Source: Thermosporothrix hazakensis
GTDB taxonomy: Bacteria > Chloroflexota > Ktedonobacteria > Ktedonobacterales > Ktedonobacteraceae
Assembly (NCBI RefSeq): GCF_003253565.1
Contig: NZ_QKUF01000011.1
Span: 62,001 to 126,000 of the forward strand
Direction of reading: 5' to 3'
DNA: 64,000 bases
Part shown: positions 18,019 through 26,989 of the stretch, in pieces
How positions within the stretch are numbered: position 1 is the stretch's first letter
Layout of the letters: every line of letters starts with the position of its first letter
Notes under the pieces: model-generated
What the model was told of the DNA's origin: nothing
Database searches by the model: none
What the model saw: the letters and a program-made list of their open reading frames with translations, nothing else
Translations under genes and position numbers: made by a program

Positions 18019-19062
18019 TTATCGGTTATGACGTAAAAGCACTTTCAGCGGCTTATTCTCTCGTTGCTCGACCGTCTTGAAGGCTGCTTGATAATCATCC
18101 AGAGAGAAGCGATGCGAGATCAGGTCAGTGAGCTGTAATATGCCCGCTGTAAAGAGCTGGACGGCAAACGACCAGGCTGCACTGTTTGCACCAAAGATGC
18201 CCTGCACATGCAGATGTTTCAGGACGAAAAGGTCACTTGTAAGCTGAAGCGTTGCGCTGGCGCCTGCAATGCCCTCGAGCAGAACAGTACCACCTCGTCG
18301 TACGGCCTGTAGAGCGAGATCAACCCCCGCTGGACGAGATCCACCCTCAAATATAAGATCCATGCCCCGTCCTCCTGTGACCGCTTCGATAGAGGGAAGA
18401 GGCTCTTCCTTGCGCACATTGAGGATATGGGTTGCTCCCAGGCATCGAGCCAGTTCAAGCCGCTCGTCATGCGCGCCCAGGACCATCAGGACGGCGGGTG
18501 AATACAGACGTGCAAGCTGAACTGCCAGCAGCCCTATCGTGCCATCGCCTATAATGGCAAGCTGACTTCCAGGCTGTGGAGGAGCCAGGAGAAAAGCGTG
18601 AGCGACAACGGCTGTTGGCTCTAACAGAGCAGCCTCTTCCAGGGAGGCATCATCGGGGAGGGCGTGAACCTGCCTTGCAGGAACTGCGACATATTCGGCA
18701 AGCCCACCAGGCCGTGTGAAGCCCAATTCGTCGTAACCAGCCTCACAGAGATTCGTCATTCCATTTCGGCAAGAGGGGCAGGAGCCGCAGTAAAGGAAAC
18801 CTTCCGCAACCACTTTTTGGCCGATTGAGAGGGTATGCACGCGCTCCCCGAGGGCCGCGATCTCCCCTGACCACTCATGACCGGGAATGACGGGGTAGCG
18901 ATAAAAACCGGTTGGACGGGTGCCACGATACAGTTCGATGTCACTGCCGCAAATGCCCGCAGCATATGAGCGAATCAGGACATCATCAGGCCCAATAGCC
19001 GGCATTTCCAGGCTGGTTAAGGCGGCCTGCCCGGCTCCCGTAATCTGTAGCGCTCTTATCAC
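18019..19062 (-). CDS. Zinc-dependent alcohol/polyol dehydrogenase (MDR family)
   Basis: Medium-chain dehydrogenase of 347 residues. Catalytic zinc ligands are Cys38 and His62-Glu63 (GHEW); the structural zinc lobe is CGSCPSCRNGMTNLC. The nucleotide-binding part has IIGDGTIGLLAVQLA. The family includes sorbitol, threonine and galactitol dehydrogenases; the setting between GH51 and GntR genes points to a pentose or sugar-acid route. GTG start with AAAGGA eight bases upstream. It follows the gntR gene by 23 bases, so they are probably one operon. Confidence 0.88.
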   Translation of the reverse strand: MIRALQITGAGQAALTSLEMPAIGPDDVLIRSYAAGICGSDIELYRGTRPTGFYRYPVIPGHEWSGEIAALGERVHTLSIGQKVVAEGFLYCGSCPSCRNGMTNLCEAGYDELGFTRPGGLAEYVAVPARQVHALPDDASLEEAALLEPTAVVAHAFLLAPPQPGSQLAIIGDGTIGLLAVQLARLYSPAVLMVLGAHDERLELARCLGATHILNVRKEEPLPSIEAVTGGRGMDLIFEGGSRPAGVDLALQAVRRGGTVLLEGIAGASATLQLTSDLFVLKHLHVQGIFGANSAAWSFAVQLFTAGILQLTDLISHRFSLDDYQAAFKTVEQRENKPLKVLLRHNR

Positions 19063-19085
19063 TGCTTTTGTCCTTTCGTTGGGCG

Positions 19086-19802
19086 TTATGCTTTGAAAAG
19101 ACGGCGAATATCCTCTGTTGTGCGTTCTATCAATGTGCGCATCGCTGCCTCTGCTTCGGGAGCATTCCGCTGGCTGATTGCCTCGCCGATGGCGCGATGC
19201 ATCGGCATGGCCTCTTCATTGGCCCCGGGAAGCTGTGATGTGATGAGGCGGCTGATACGCAAGGGCATATCAAGTGTTTTCACAATAGTGCACAGGAAGT
19301 CATTGTGCGCGGCGGTCGCAATGGAGATATGAAACAGGATGTCTGCTTCGGTGTACTCCTCAACGGAATGGAGCGCATTCTGAAGCAAGCGGCAACTTTG
19401 CTCGATCGCTGCTATTTCTTCAGCACTCCCACGTATGGCGGCCAGCGCGGCGGTTCTGGGCTCGAACATCAGGCGTATTTCGCAGATATCCAGCAAAAAA
19501 TGAAGATCGGGCCCAGCCTCGCTCTGCCATGCGATCACATCAGGATCGAGCAGGTTCCATTCGGCCCGAGGGCGAACACGAGTCCCGATTTTCGGGCGCG
19601 ATTCAATCAGGCCTTTCGCAGACAGGAGCTTCAAGGCTTCGCGAACAACCGAGCGACTGACGTTCAATTGGGCACTTAATTCCGGTTCGCGTGCGAGAAT
19701 GTCACCGGGCTGAAAGTCGTGCCGCATGATACGAATGCCGATCGAATGGGCTATCTGAGCGGGTAGGGTTTTATATTGCAGTGGTGAAAAATCTTTCGGC
19801 AT
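19086..19802 (-). CDS. GntR family regulator, FadR subfamily
   Basis: Repressor of about 238 residues: winged helix at residues 15-80 (PGDILAREPELSAQLNVSRSVVREALKLLSAKGLIESR) and an all-helical FCD effector domain to the end, with metal-binding His and Asp residues typical of regulators of sugar-acid catabolism. The ATG at 19802 is chosen because it directly follows AAAAAGG and leaves room for the divergent promoter; a longer frame to 20024 would overlap the dehydratase gene. It probably controls both the leftward operon and the divergent dehydratase pair. Confidence 0.9.
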   Translation of the reverse strand: MPKDFSPLQYKTLPAQIAHSIGIRIMRHDFQPGDILAREPELSAQLNVSRSVVREALKLLSAKGLIESRPKIGTRVRPRAEWNLLDPDVIAWQSEAGPDLHFLLDICEIRLMFEPRTAALAAIRGSAEEIAAIEQSCRLLQNALHSVEEYTEADILFHISIATAAHNDFLCTIVKTLDMPLRISRLITSQLPGANEEAMPMHRAIGEAISQRNAPEAEAAMRTLIERTTEDIRRLFKA

Positions 19803-19821
19803 GCCTTTTTCTTCGATTGTT

Positions 19822-19832
19822 TTGTCTGACAA
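19822..19832. promoter_or_regulatory. GntR/FadR-type operator
   Basis: TTGTCTGACAA is a perfect 11-bp palindrome 20 bases upstream of the gntR start and 71 bases upstream of the dehydratase start. Its size and centre match sites of FCD-type GntR regulators. Assignment is by position and symmetry. Confidence 0.6.
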
Positions 19833-19902
19833 TAGTATGATATTATTAAAGCAGAGGTAGGTGATTCTGTCAATGTTTTTGTAAAGGAAGGATGCTACCT
19901 GT

Positions 19903-21081
19903 ATGAAGATAGTGGACGTCAAAACATATGTGCTTGGTACACCCTGGCGCAATATCACCTGTGTTGAAGTGCTGACGGATGAGGGAGTTTCTGGCTTCGG
20001 AGAGGTGCGGATGGTAAATCGCACGGAAGCGTTAAAAGGCTACCTTTCGGAAGCGGTGCCCAATCATGTGCTCGGCCATGATCCCATGCGCATTGAGGAC
20101 CTGACGCAGCGAATGTACCGCAACGATTATGGTCGTGCTGGCGAGGTCTCGATGTCAGCACTTTCTGCGATCGAGATTGCCTGCTGGGATATCATGGGCA
20201 AGGTGCTGAACAAGCCCGTATACCAGTTGCTTGGCGGTGCGGTGCGCGATCGGATTAAGGCGTATGCGAATGGCTGGTATACTGTTGAGCGCACGCCAGA
20301 GGAGTTCCATCGAGCCGCCCGGCGTGTGGTCGAGAAGGGCTACCAGGCGTTGAAGCTTGATCCATTCGGCGCGGGCTTTTATGAGCTGGAACGAGCCGAG
20401 AAGCACAAGGCGGTGGCGCTTGTCGAGGCGGTTCGTGATGCTATTGGTCCTGAGGCTGAGCTGTTGATTGAGATGCATGGGCGCTTTAACCCGGCAACAG
20501 CGATCGAGATGGCCCGGCTGCTAGAGCCGTTTGAGCCAAGCTGGATCGAGGAGCCTGTTCCACCGGAGAATCTGGCGGCTTTGAAGAAGGTCGCGAACAG
20601 GGTATCAATTCCTGTTGCGACCGGAGAGCGCATCCATGCTCGTCATGAGTTTCGTGAGATCTTCGAGCTTCAAGCCGCGGATATCATTCAACCCGATATT
20701 ACGCAGATGGGTGGCCTGATGGAGGCGAAAAAGCTTGCAGCCTGGGCTGAGAGCTATTATGTTCTTGTCGCGCCTCATAACGTTGGTGGGCCGATTTCGA
20801 CCGCTGCGGCACTGCACTTTGCCGCGTCGACGCCAAACTTCAAGATTCAGGAGCACTTCAACGATTTTGCTGATTCATGGGTGAAAACGGCTGCTCCGGG
20901 CAATCCAGAGGTCGTTGATGGCTATTTTGCTCTGCCTCAGGGGCCGGGCCTGGGCGTTCGCTTCGATCCAGATGTAGCGCGGGAGCATCCACAGGAGCGG
21001 ATCTTCTTTAACCTGTACGCCGAAAACTGGCATTTGCGGCAGGCACAGCAGCCAGCAAAAGGAGACGAGTCATGCAAGTAG
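19903..21081 (+). CDS. Enolase-superfamily sugar-acid dehydratase (MR/MLE family)
   Basis: TIM-barrel enzyme of 392 residues with an N-terminal capping domain. Magnesium ligands are suggested by LLIEMHGRF, SWIEEPVPPEN and VATGERIH; the catalytic lysine region is ALKLDPFG and the late APHNVGGP matches galactonate/gluconate dehydratase relatives. It should dehydrate an aldonic acid to a 2-keto-3-deoxy acid. The GntR control and the GH51 and dehydrogenase neighbours fit a pentonate or hexonate route, but the exact sugar cannot be read from sequence. Confidence 0.88.
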   Translation: MKIVDVKTYVLGTPWRNITCVEVLTDEGVSGFGEVRMVNRTEALKGYLSEAVPNHVLGHDPMRIEDLTQRMYRNDYGRAGEVSMSALSAIEIACWDIMGKVLNKPVYQLLGGAVRDRIKAYANGWYTVERTPEEFHRAARRVVEKGYQALKLDPFGAGFYELERAEKHKAVALVEAVRDAIGPEAELLIEMHGRFNPATAIEMARLLEPFEPSWIEEPVPPENLAALKKVANRVSIPVATGERIHARHEFREIFELQAADIIQPDITQMGGLMEAKKLAAWAESYYVLVAPHNVGGPISTAAALHFAASTPNFKIQEHFNDFADSWVKTAAPGNPEVVDGYFALPQGPGLGVRFDPDVAREHPQERIFFNLYAENWHLRQAQQPAKGDESCK

Positions 21082-21992
21082 CGCAGTCGCTTCTTAAGGA
21101 GCTCGGGCTTCCTGCTGGTGATCTCTATGAGCATCCCACCTCTTCCCTGACGTTTCCCGATGGGGCACAGTACCGCGTTGAGATACCGAGCGTTGAGGGG
21201 CCTGCGGCGTTTCGTGCGGTGCTTGAGGCGGCGCACGAGTATGGGATCACGATTCACCGAATCTCGCAGGGAAGCGGGATCATGCTGTTGAGCGATGCTG
21301 AGATTCGCGAAATGGTCGAGCTTGGGGCTGAACACGGGATCGAAGTCTGTTTATTTGTTGGCCCACGTGCACCCTGGGAAGGGAACGCCCAGGCGTTGAC
21401 GCCCGATGGCAAGCATTTTGGTTGGCGTCACATGGGCATGGATCAGCTTGTCTATGCATTGAACGACATCGAGCGGGCAACTTCGCTCGGCCTGCGAAGT
21501 GTGCTTGTGGCCGATGAAGGGCTGCTCTGGTTGGTCAAGGAGGCCCGGGCGCGCGGGTATCTTCCCGAAAATCTGGTCGTGAAGGCGTCTGCCCTGCTCG
21601 GGGCGGCAAACCCGCTCGGGATCAAGCTGCTGGCGGATCAGGGATTGAATACGGTCAATGTGGCTTCAGATATCTCGCTGGCGAAGCTTGCAGCTTTGCG
21701 TCAGGTGGTCTCAATCCCTATTGATCTCTATATCGAGAGCCCGGATGGTCTGGGAGGTTTTACCAGATATCATGAGCTGAATGAGATTATTCGGGTAGCA
21801 GCGCCGATTTACCTGAAGTTTGGCCTGAGGAACGCGCCGTCGATCTATCCCAGTGGTGTCCATCTTGAGCATGTTGTCCTTCAATCGGCTCGGGAACGGG
21901 TGCGCCGCGCCTCACTCGGATTAGCTCGGATCGATGCCAGCTATCGAACGTCGGAGCTCGGTGCGCCTGGTCTCGGTGTGCCTGTGCGTTAG
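21072..21992 (+). CDS. Putative TIM-barrel protein, U32-peptidase-like
   Basis: A 306-residue protein whose start overlaps the end of the dehydratase gene by ten bases, so the two are translationally coupled. Alternating short strands and helices (YGITIHRISQGSGIML, GIEVCLFVGPRAPWEGN, LRSVLVADEGLLWLV, PIDLYIESPDGLGGF) suggest a barrel of the kind annotated as U32-like peptidase. I see no recognised protease motif, and a role in sugar-acid breakdown, for example as aldolase or isomerase, is equally possible from context. Function unknown. Confidence 0.6.
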   Translation: MQVAQSLLKELGLPAGDLYEHPTSSLTFPDGAQYRVEIPSVEGPAAFRAVLEAAHEYGITIHRISQGSGIMLLSDAEIREMVELGAEHGIEVCLFVGPRAPWEGNAQALTPDGKHFGWRHMGMDQLVYALNDIERATSLGLRSVLVADEGLLWLVKEARARGYLPENLVVKASALLGAANPLGIKLLADQGLNTVNVASDISLAKLAALRQVVSIPIDLYIESPDGLGGFTRYHELNEIIRVAAPIYLKFGLRNAPSIYPSGVHLEHVVLQSARERVRRASLGLARIDASYRTSELGAPGLGVPVR

Positions 21993-22165
21993 CTTTGTCG
22001 GGGGCTCTCTGTCGGGTATGGCCTGATCGGGACCCCCCTGCCTGTTCTTTGTGACAGGTTGGTTTCTGTCTAGAAGGACGAGAAAAGACTGTTCCTTCGT
22101 CTGTTGCAGGAGATACATTTTCATGTTAAGCTTCCGAAAAGTTTTTGTGAAAGGAAGATGTTAGC

Positions 22166-23602
22166 ATGGAAGTAAATGTGTCAACTTCATCTGGTGAGGG
22201 AGCACAAATACTCGATCCTCGACGCTGGCTGATGCTGGTTGTGGTGTTGTGTGCCTCCCTGATGTCTACTATCGATGAATTTATAGTGAATGTCGCTATT
22301 CCATCTATAGAGCGAGAATTACATACCAGCTTCGCGGAGATGCAGCTTGTGGTCGCCGGTTACACGCTTGTCTATGCGGTGCTGCTGGTCACCGGTGGAC
22401 GCCTGGGTGATATCTACGGGCGGAAGCGGCTTTTTCTGCTTGGCGTTGGCTTGTTTACGTTATCTTCTGCACTCTGTGGGTTTGCCCCTTCGCCATTGCT
22501 GTTGATTATTTTCCGTATTACGAAAGGGGTTGGAGCGGCGATGATGGCCCCACAGGTCGTATCTTTTATTCAAGTTGGCTTCGCTCCTGCTGAGCGCCCA
22601 ACGGCTTTCGGCATGGTTTCGGCGGTGAGTGGGCTTGCATCGGTCGTCGGGCAAGTGTTAGGTGGGTTTCTTATTGCGGCCAATCTTTTTGGGCTTGGCT
22701 GGCGAATTATCTTTCTGGTAAACGTGCCCATCGGGCTGGTCGCGCTGCTTGCCGGGATGCTGCTTATTCGTGAGTCGCGTGTTGAGACAGAGCAAGCGAG
22801 CCTTGATTATGGCGGGGTTGCACTGCTCTCTATTACGCTGTTCCTGTTTGTTTTTCCGATCGTGATAGGAGGAGAAGCAGGATGGCCCCTGTGGTCAATT
22901 CTCTGTCTACTGCTCTCTATACCTTTTATGCTTGTATTTCTGGTGTATGAATATCGGAGAAAGAAGCGGGGAAAGTTACCGCTTGTCTCATTGTCTTTAT
23001 TCCGTTCATTGCGCTTCCCATCTGGCCTGATTACTGTCCTGCTCTCAAGTTCGCTGTTCTCTGGCTTGCTCTTCCTGCTGGCATTTTATCTGCAAACGAT
23101 GTTGCATTTCACACCTTTGCTGTCTGGTTTTGTCTTTATGGCTTCCAGTATCTCTTTTATCCTGGCATCGAGTCTGAGCCCGCGGGTGACTCCGCGTCTG
23201 GGTGTTCTTGCCCTGCCGCTGGCAGCAGTGTTGGTCACCGTGAGCTACCTGTTGACAGTCCTTGCGGCTCAGTTTTTTGTACCGATGTGGGGTATGACGC
23301 CGCTTCTGGTCGGGCTATTCTTCCTGGGTAGCGGCATGGGGCTGCTGGTTACACCGTTGATGCATCGCACACTGGAAGGGATCGGAATTGATGATGTCGG
23401 TTCGGCTTCAGGAATATATATGACGGTTATGCAGCTTGCTGCGGCGCTCGGTGTGGCCGTGATCGGCATGATCTTTTCGCTGTGGACGGCAAATACCGGG
23501 AGTCCACTTGCTGGCTTTGTTGGGTCGCTGATAGTGACAACGATTCTAAGCCTGTTACTGCTGATAACGGTATTCCCTCTACGACGATCCCTGACGCAGT
23601 AA
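22166..23602 (+). CDS. MFS exporter, DHA2 family
   Basis: A 478-residue, 14-helix drug/proton antiporter. Helix 1 has SLMSTIDEFIVNVAIPSIE, where the usual aspartate of the DHA2 D1 motif is kept, and the helix 2-3 loop reads GGRLGDIYGRKRLFL. AAAGGAAG lies upstream of the ATG. No regulator gene is adjacent on its own strand; downstream it converges on two SMR exporters. Substrate unknown; 14-helix members often export cationic dyes, antibiotics or self-made metabolites. Confidence 0.88.
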   Translation: MEVNVSTSSGEGAQILDPRRWLMLVVVLCASLMSTIDEFIVNVAIPSIERELHTSFAEMQLVVAGYTLVYAVLLVTGGRLGDIYGRKRLFLLGVGLFTLSSALCGFAPSPLLLIIFRITKGVGAAMMAPQVVSFIQVGFAPAERPTAFGMVSAVSGLASVVGQVLGGFLIAANLFGLGWRIIFLVNVPIGLVALLAGMLLIRESRVETEQASLDYGGVALLSITLFLFVFPIVIGGEAGWPLWSILCLLLSIPFMLVFLVYEYRRKKRGKLPLVSLSLFRSLRFPSGLITVLLSSSLFSGLLFLLAFYLQTMLHFTPLLSGFVFMASSISFILASSLSPRVTPRLGVLALPLAAVLVTVSYLLTVLAAQFFVPMWGMTPLLVGLFFLGSGMGLLVTPLMHRTLEGIGIDDVGSASGIYMTVMQLAAALGVAVIGMIFSLWTANTGSPLAGFVGSLIVTTILSLLLLITVFPLRRSLTQ

Positions 23603-23641
23603 AAAGCGTGCCCGGCTCCCGCCGCATAGGAAGGCCGGGCA
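23601..23641 (-). terminator. Terminator, mainly leftward
   Basis: TGCCCGGC (23609-23616) pairs with GCCGGGCA (23634-23641). Read leftward the stem is followed by CGCTTTTTAC, so it ends the SMR transcript; it also lies right behind the convergent MFS gene. Confidence 0.8.
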
Positions 23642-23649
23642 TTCGCTCT

Positions 23650-23964
23650 TTAGAGGAGGAGTTTTAGCCCGATAGCTGAGGCCAGAATGAGGCTGATGCA
23701 ACAAATACGCCTCCACTCCTTTGGTTCATGAAAAGCAAACATACCGAGGATGGTACTGCCACAGGTGCCAAGTCCGGTCCAGACAGCATAAGCGGTTCCC
23801 ATTGATATTCCGGTCATGGCAAGCGATAGAAGCACAAAGCTGGACCCGAAGGCCAGGGTGACCAGGAGGTATGATGTCCAGTGGCGATAGCTGAGAACGC
23901 GTCGTGAAGCGAGCACGCCAAGCACTTCACAGAGACCCGCGGCAAAGAGTGCAACCCATGCCAT
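23650..23964 (-). CDS. SMR family exporter subunit, YkkD-like
   Basis: Four-helix small multidrug resistance protein of 104 residues. The essential membrane glutamate is in the first helix (AGLCEVLGV), and GTAYAVWTGLGTCGSTILGM in helix 3 is the SMR signature. It overlaps the upstream SMR gene by one base. The order and features match the YkkC/YkkD pair of Bacillus, whose relatives export guanidinium as heterodimers or small cations generally. Confidence 0.85.
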   Translation of the reverse strand: MAWVALFAAGLCEVLGVLASRRVLSYRHWTSYLLVTLAFGSSFVLLSLAMTGISMGTAYAVWTGLGTCGSTILGMFAFHEPKEWRRICCISLILASAIGLKLLL

Positions 23965-24299
23965 CAGGCCTGCCCTTCCTTTCGCTCACTGGTGAGCATC
24001 TTGAGTCCGATGATGCCGCCAGTCAGGGTCGCGATGAGGAATAGTTTAAATGGATTGATCGCCTCACCGAAGAAAAGTATTTCTGTAATCACGGTTCCGG
24101 CTGTCCCGATGCCTGTGAAGACAGTATAGACGGTGCCGAGTGGCAATTTTTCGGCGGCCTCAAAAAACAATTTAAAGCTGAACAGGATAAAAGCAACGGT
24201 AATCAGCCAGTGCCACCAGCTCGTGGCGTATTTGATGCCCGAGACCCAGATGACTTCCAGCGGGCCGCCGATGAACAAGCACCACCATGCTTTACTCAT
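23964..24299 (-). CDS. SMR family exporter subunit, YkkC-like
   Basis: Partner of the next gene, 111 residues, four helices. The first-helix glutamate (GPLEVIWVSGIKYA) and LGTVYTVFTGIGTAGTVITEILFF in helix 3 are close to YkkC-type SMR proteins. The C terminus ends in a short charged tail (TSERKEGQA), a usual difference between the two halves of a paired SMR. Paired SMRs insert in opposite membrane orientations and work as heterodimers. A promoter and leader hairpin lie upstream. Confidence 0.85.
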   Translation of the reverse strand: MSKAWWCLFIGGPLEVIWVSGIKYATSWWHWLITVAFILFSFKLFFEAAEKLPLGTVYTVFTGIGTAGTVITEILFFGEAINPFKLFLIATLTGGIIGLKMLTSERKEGQA

Positions 24300-24345
24300 A
24301 ACACATCCTCCCTCTCTCCACTTTTTCTAGAAGCGATGGCTCCTC

Positions 24346-24426
24346 TTCTCACTCGCCTCTGCCCTGTGATGAGTGAGAATCGTTTCTGAAATTTCTATTA
24401 TACTCGACAGCGGGCGTATTGTGTAA
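24346..24426 (-). promoter_or_regulatory. Promoter and leader hairpin of the SMR pair
   Basis: On the minus strand TTACAC (24426-24421) and TATAAT (24402-24397) are 18 bases apart. The leader of about 90 bases holds a perfect 9-bp stem, GAGTGAGAA (24371-24379) with TTCTCACTC (24346-24354), and a 16-base loop. I compared it with guanidine riboswitch consensus features as I recall them and saw no match. The rest of the gap, 24427-24702, shows no gene; an imperfect CACTCTTTCC/GGAAGAGTG pair precedes the glutamine synthetase-like gene. Confidence 0.5.
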
Positions 24427-24702
24427 TGACATGTATTGATATACTGCTTGTTTTATGGAGCTTTTCTCTGAAAACACCGCTCCCTTCCTTCAAGCGATGC
24501 AAGCAGCCAGAGGTGCGAAAAAGAGTGCCATTTCCTGTAGCGCAATAGGTAATAGGTACTTCTTCAAATACTTTCTATTTACATGATTCTATGCTTGTTG
24601 TATTGTGCAAGTGATTGGTACCTGTTCACTCTTTCCTGGCTTCTCGCGCTATTTTTGTTGTATTCTAGGAAGAGTGAGATTCTTTGGAAAAGGAGAATAC
24701 CA

Positions 24703-26058
24703 ATGGATATTCAGGATGTCGTACAGAAAGCGCAGGAAGAGCAATTGCGACTGGTGCGGTTTCTGTATTGTGATAATGGCGGCATCATTCGCGGTAAAGC
24801 GACTCACGCGTCTCGGCTGGCGAGTCGAATGAAAGAGGGCATCGGTCAGACATTTGCCATGCAGGCGTTTAGCGGTGTAGAGCAACTGGCCCCGGTGGAA
24901 GGTCTGGGGCCGATTGGTGAGTATCGGCTGATCCCTGATCCTGATACGTTTGTGGTGCTGCCCTATGCTCCAAAGAGTGGCACCATGTTCTGTGATATGC
25001 GTCAGACCGATGGTTCGGCCTGGGGCGCGTGTCCACGTACCTTCCTCAAGCGTATGTGTGCCGAACTGGCTCGTGAAGGCATGCGAGCGGAAGCAGCGAT
25101 TGAGCATGAGTTTTATCTGGCTCGGCGAGAGAATGGCGCGTTTGTGCCTGCCGATAACAGCCTGTGTTATAGCAGCATCGGGCTTGACCAGCAGGCTGAG
25201 GTGATTGACGCGATTTTAGGGGCGCTTGAATCCGAAGGTATCGAGATTGAGCTATTTCATACTGAGCTTGGCCCCGCACAGCAGGAGCTTTCGGTGCGTC
25301 ATGCCGATGTGTTGAGAGCTGCTGATAACGTATGTCTGGTACGCGAGACGGTGCGCGGCGTGGCCTATCAGCATGGACTCTATGCCACATTTGCGCCGAA
25401 GCCGTTTCTGGATCAGGCAGGAAACGGAGCGCATATTCACTTCAGTCTGTGGAGCAATGATTCAGGCAATTCCACGAATCTGCTCTATGATCCAGGCGAG
25501 CGCGGTGGGCTCAGTCAGCTTGGTAAGTATTTTATTGGCGGTATCCTCTACCATATTCGAGCTTTAATCGCCCTGACATGCGCAAGCCCGAATTCGTATC
25601 GGCGTCTGCTTCCTCACTATTGGAGCTCGGCCTATGGGGTCTACGGCTTTGATAACCGGGAGGCAGCTATTCGCGTGCCGTCGCTTTTCAACGGACGTGA
25701 GGCGGCGTCCTGCAACCTTGAGTTGAAGTGTTCTGACCATAGCGGCAACCCCTATCTTGCGCTTGGCGGCTTGATTGCTGCCGGGTTGGATGGCATTCGG
25801 CGGAAGATTGATCCCGGCGAGCCGCAGGAGATCGATCCGGGGAACTATAGTGATGCGGAACGCGAGCGGCTCGGCATTCAGCGCTTCCCGACGACGCTTG
25901 AAGAGGCGCTTAACGAGCTGGAACAGGACGAGGTGCTGACTGAGGCGCTTGGTCCCCTGCTGAGCTCGGCTTATCTTGCGGTCAAGCGAAACGAGGTCGC
26001 CTATTTTAAGGAGAAAACTCCGGAAGAAGAAGCATTACAGCATTTCTATAAGTACTAA
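24703..26058 (+). CDS. Glutamine synthetase family protein (GlnA-like)
   Basis: About 451 residues with the glutamine synthetase beta-grasp and catalytic barrel. Motifs: AAIEHEFYL with metal-binding glutamates, NGAHIHFSLW, NSYRRLLPHYWSSAYGVYGFDNREAAIRVP and LELKCSDHSGNPYLALGGLIAAGLDG. No adenylylation motif of the NLYDLP type is visible near the C terminus. Divergent paralogues like this often act on amines or polyamines rather than ammonia, which is a family-based possibility. AAAGGAG precedes the ATG at 24703; a longer frame to 24583 would add a spurious hydrophobic start. Confidence 0.88.
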   Translation: MDIQDVVQKAQEEQLRLVRFLYCDNGGIIRGKATHASRLASRMKEGIGQTFAMQAFSGVEQLAPVEGLGPIGEYRLIPDPDTFVVLPYAPKSGTMFCDMRQTDGSAWGACPRTFLKRMCAELAREGMRAEAAIEHEFYLARRENGAFVPADNSLCYSSIGLDQQAEVIDAILGALESEGIEIELFHTELGPAQQELSVRHADVLRAADNVCLVRETVRGVAYQHGLYATFAPKPFLDQAGNGAHIHFSLWSNDSGNSTNLLYDPGERGGLSQLGKYFIGGILYHIRALIALTCASPNSYRRLLPHYWSSAYGVYGFDNREAAIRVPSLFNGREAASCNLELKCSDHSGNPYLALGGLIAAGLDGIRRKIDPGEPQEIDPGNYSDAERERLGIQRFPTTLEEALNELEQDEVLTEALGPLLSSAYLAVKRNEVAYFKEKTPEEEALQHFYKY

Positions 26059-26064
26059 TGACGC

Positions 26065-26094
26065 GAGAGGGAAGAGGTCACGCCCTTCCCTCTC
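26065..26094. terminator. Hairpin between convergent genes
   Basis: GAGAGGGAAG (26065-26074) pairs perfectly with CTTCCCTCTC (26085-26094), just after the glutamine synthetase-like stop and before the convergent HAD gene. No T-run. Confidence 0.55.
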
Positions 26095-26103
26095 CAGCAC
26101 AAC

Positions 26104-26772
26104 TTATGCTATCACTTCCTGTACGGCTGCCAGCAGCCCGGTGAGATCAGGGATCTCTTTTGTGGGTGGAAGAGGCGGCGCAGGCTCGTGCGCGCGATTG
26201 ACCCAGATAGAGCGGAGGCCGAGCGTGTGCGCGGGCGCGATATCGTGAAAGGCGCTTCTGGCGATATGGACCCAGTGTTCTTTATCGACCTGAAAACGCT
26301 GCTGGAATATGTTGAAGTGGTTCAGGGCAGGTTTGTAGGCGCGTACCTCTTCGGCTGTGATAACCGCATCAATTGAGACGGGAAAGGCTTGCAGCGTCTG
26401 CGCGATCAGATCATTATCCACATTTGAGAGAATGACCAGTTTCCAGCCGTTGTCGCGAAGCGCCTGTAGAGCCGGGCCAACATCAGCAAAGATAGGCCAG
26501 CGGGGAAGTGTGTCCGCAAGCACGTGCTCACCGCCGGGGGGGAGGGTTATGCCCAGTTGCGTGCTGGCACGAAGCAGCGATTCCGCAAGCACCTGTCGAT
26601 AGGTGCGGAATGGTTGCTCGGCCTCGATCTCGTTTTGCAGTGCGTGACAGAGGGGAAAGAGCTGCTCGACCTGCTCGGGGGCGATGCTGGCAATCGCTTG
26701 ATACATGCCTGTATCCCAATCGACCAGCGTGCCGTAGCAATCAAAAGTTGCCCAGTACTGTTCCTTCTGCAT
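26104..26772 (-). CDS. HAD hydrolase, haloacid dehalogenase type II-like
   Basis: About 222 residues. HAD motif I is FDCYGTLVDWDTG, motif II is LVILSNVDND, motif III lysine lies in VRAYKPALNHF, and motif IV is in ARSAFHDIAPAHTLGLRSIWV. This arrangement is typical of haloacid dehalogenase type II and related phosphatases with a helical cap. AGGAGA before the ATG at 26772 sets the start. It is monocistronic; substrate unknown. Confidence 0.85.
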   Translation of the reverse strand: MQKEQYWATFDCYGTLVDWDTGMYQAIASIAPEQVEQLFPLCHALQNEIEAEQPFRTYRQVLAESLLRASTQLGITLPPGGEHVLADTLPRWPIFADVGPALQALRDNGWKLVILSNVDNDLIAQTLQAFPVSIDAVITAEEVRAYKPALNHFNIFQQRFQVDKEHWVHIARSAFHDIAPAHTLGLRSIWVNRAHEPAPPLPPTKEIPDLTGLLAAVQEVIA

Positions 26773-26989
26773 TATTTCTCTCCTGGATATGCGCACCATT
26801 CTACAAAAAGAAGAAGTGAACTCCTCGCCTGTTTTTACAGGAGCTCCTTTATTATACCCTTTGACTACTTCGCTTAGCCAGTGTGGCTGGTCGGGAAAGT
26901 AAATTCTCTGGCTTCTCTGAAAACTGGTAGAAATTCCACTTGACTTAGAGTGCGCTCAAAGATGTACATTACCTCACAGGAACAAGGAC

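Noticed and set aside
19803..20024. N-terminal extension of the GntR regulator by 74 residues
   Set aside because: It would overlap the divergent dehydratase gene and its promoter, and the ATG at 19802 has its own ribosome-binding site and a normal family start.
24300..24426. Guanidine riboswitch upstream of the SMR pair
   Set aside because: The conserved cores of the guanidine classes that I can recall are not present; only a simple hairpin is seen.
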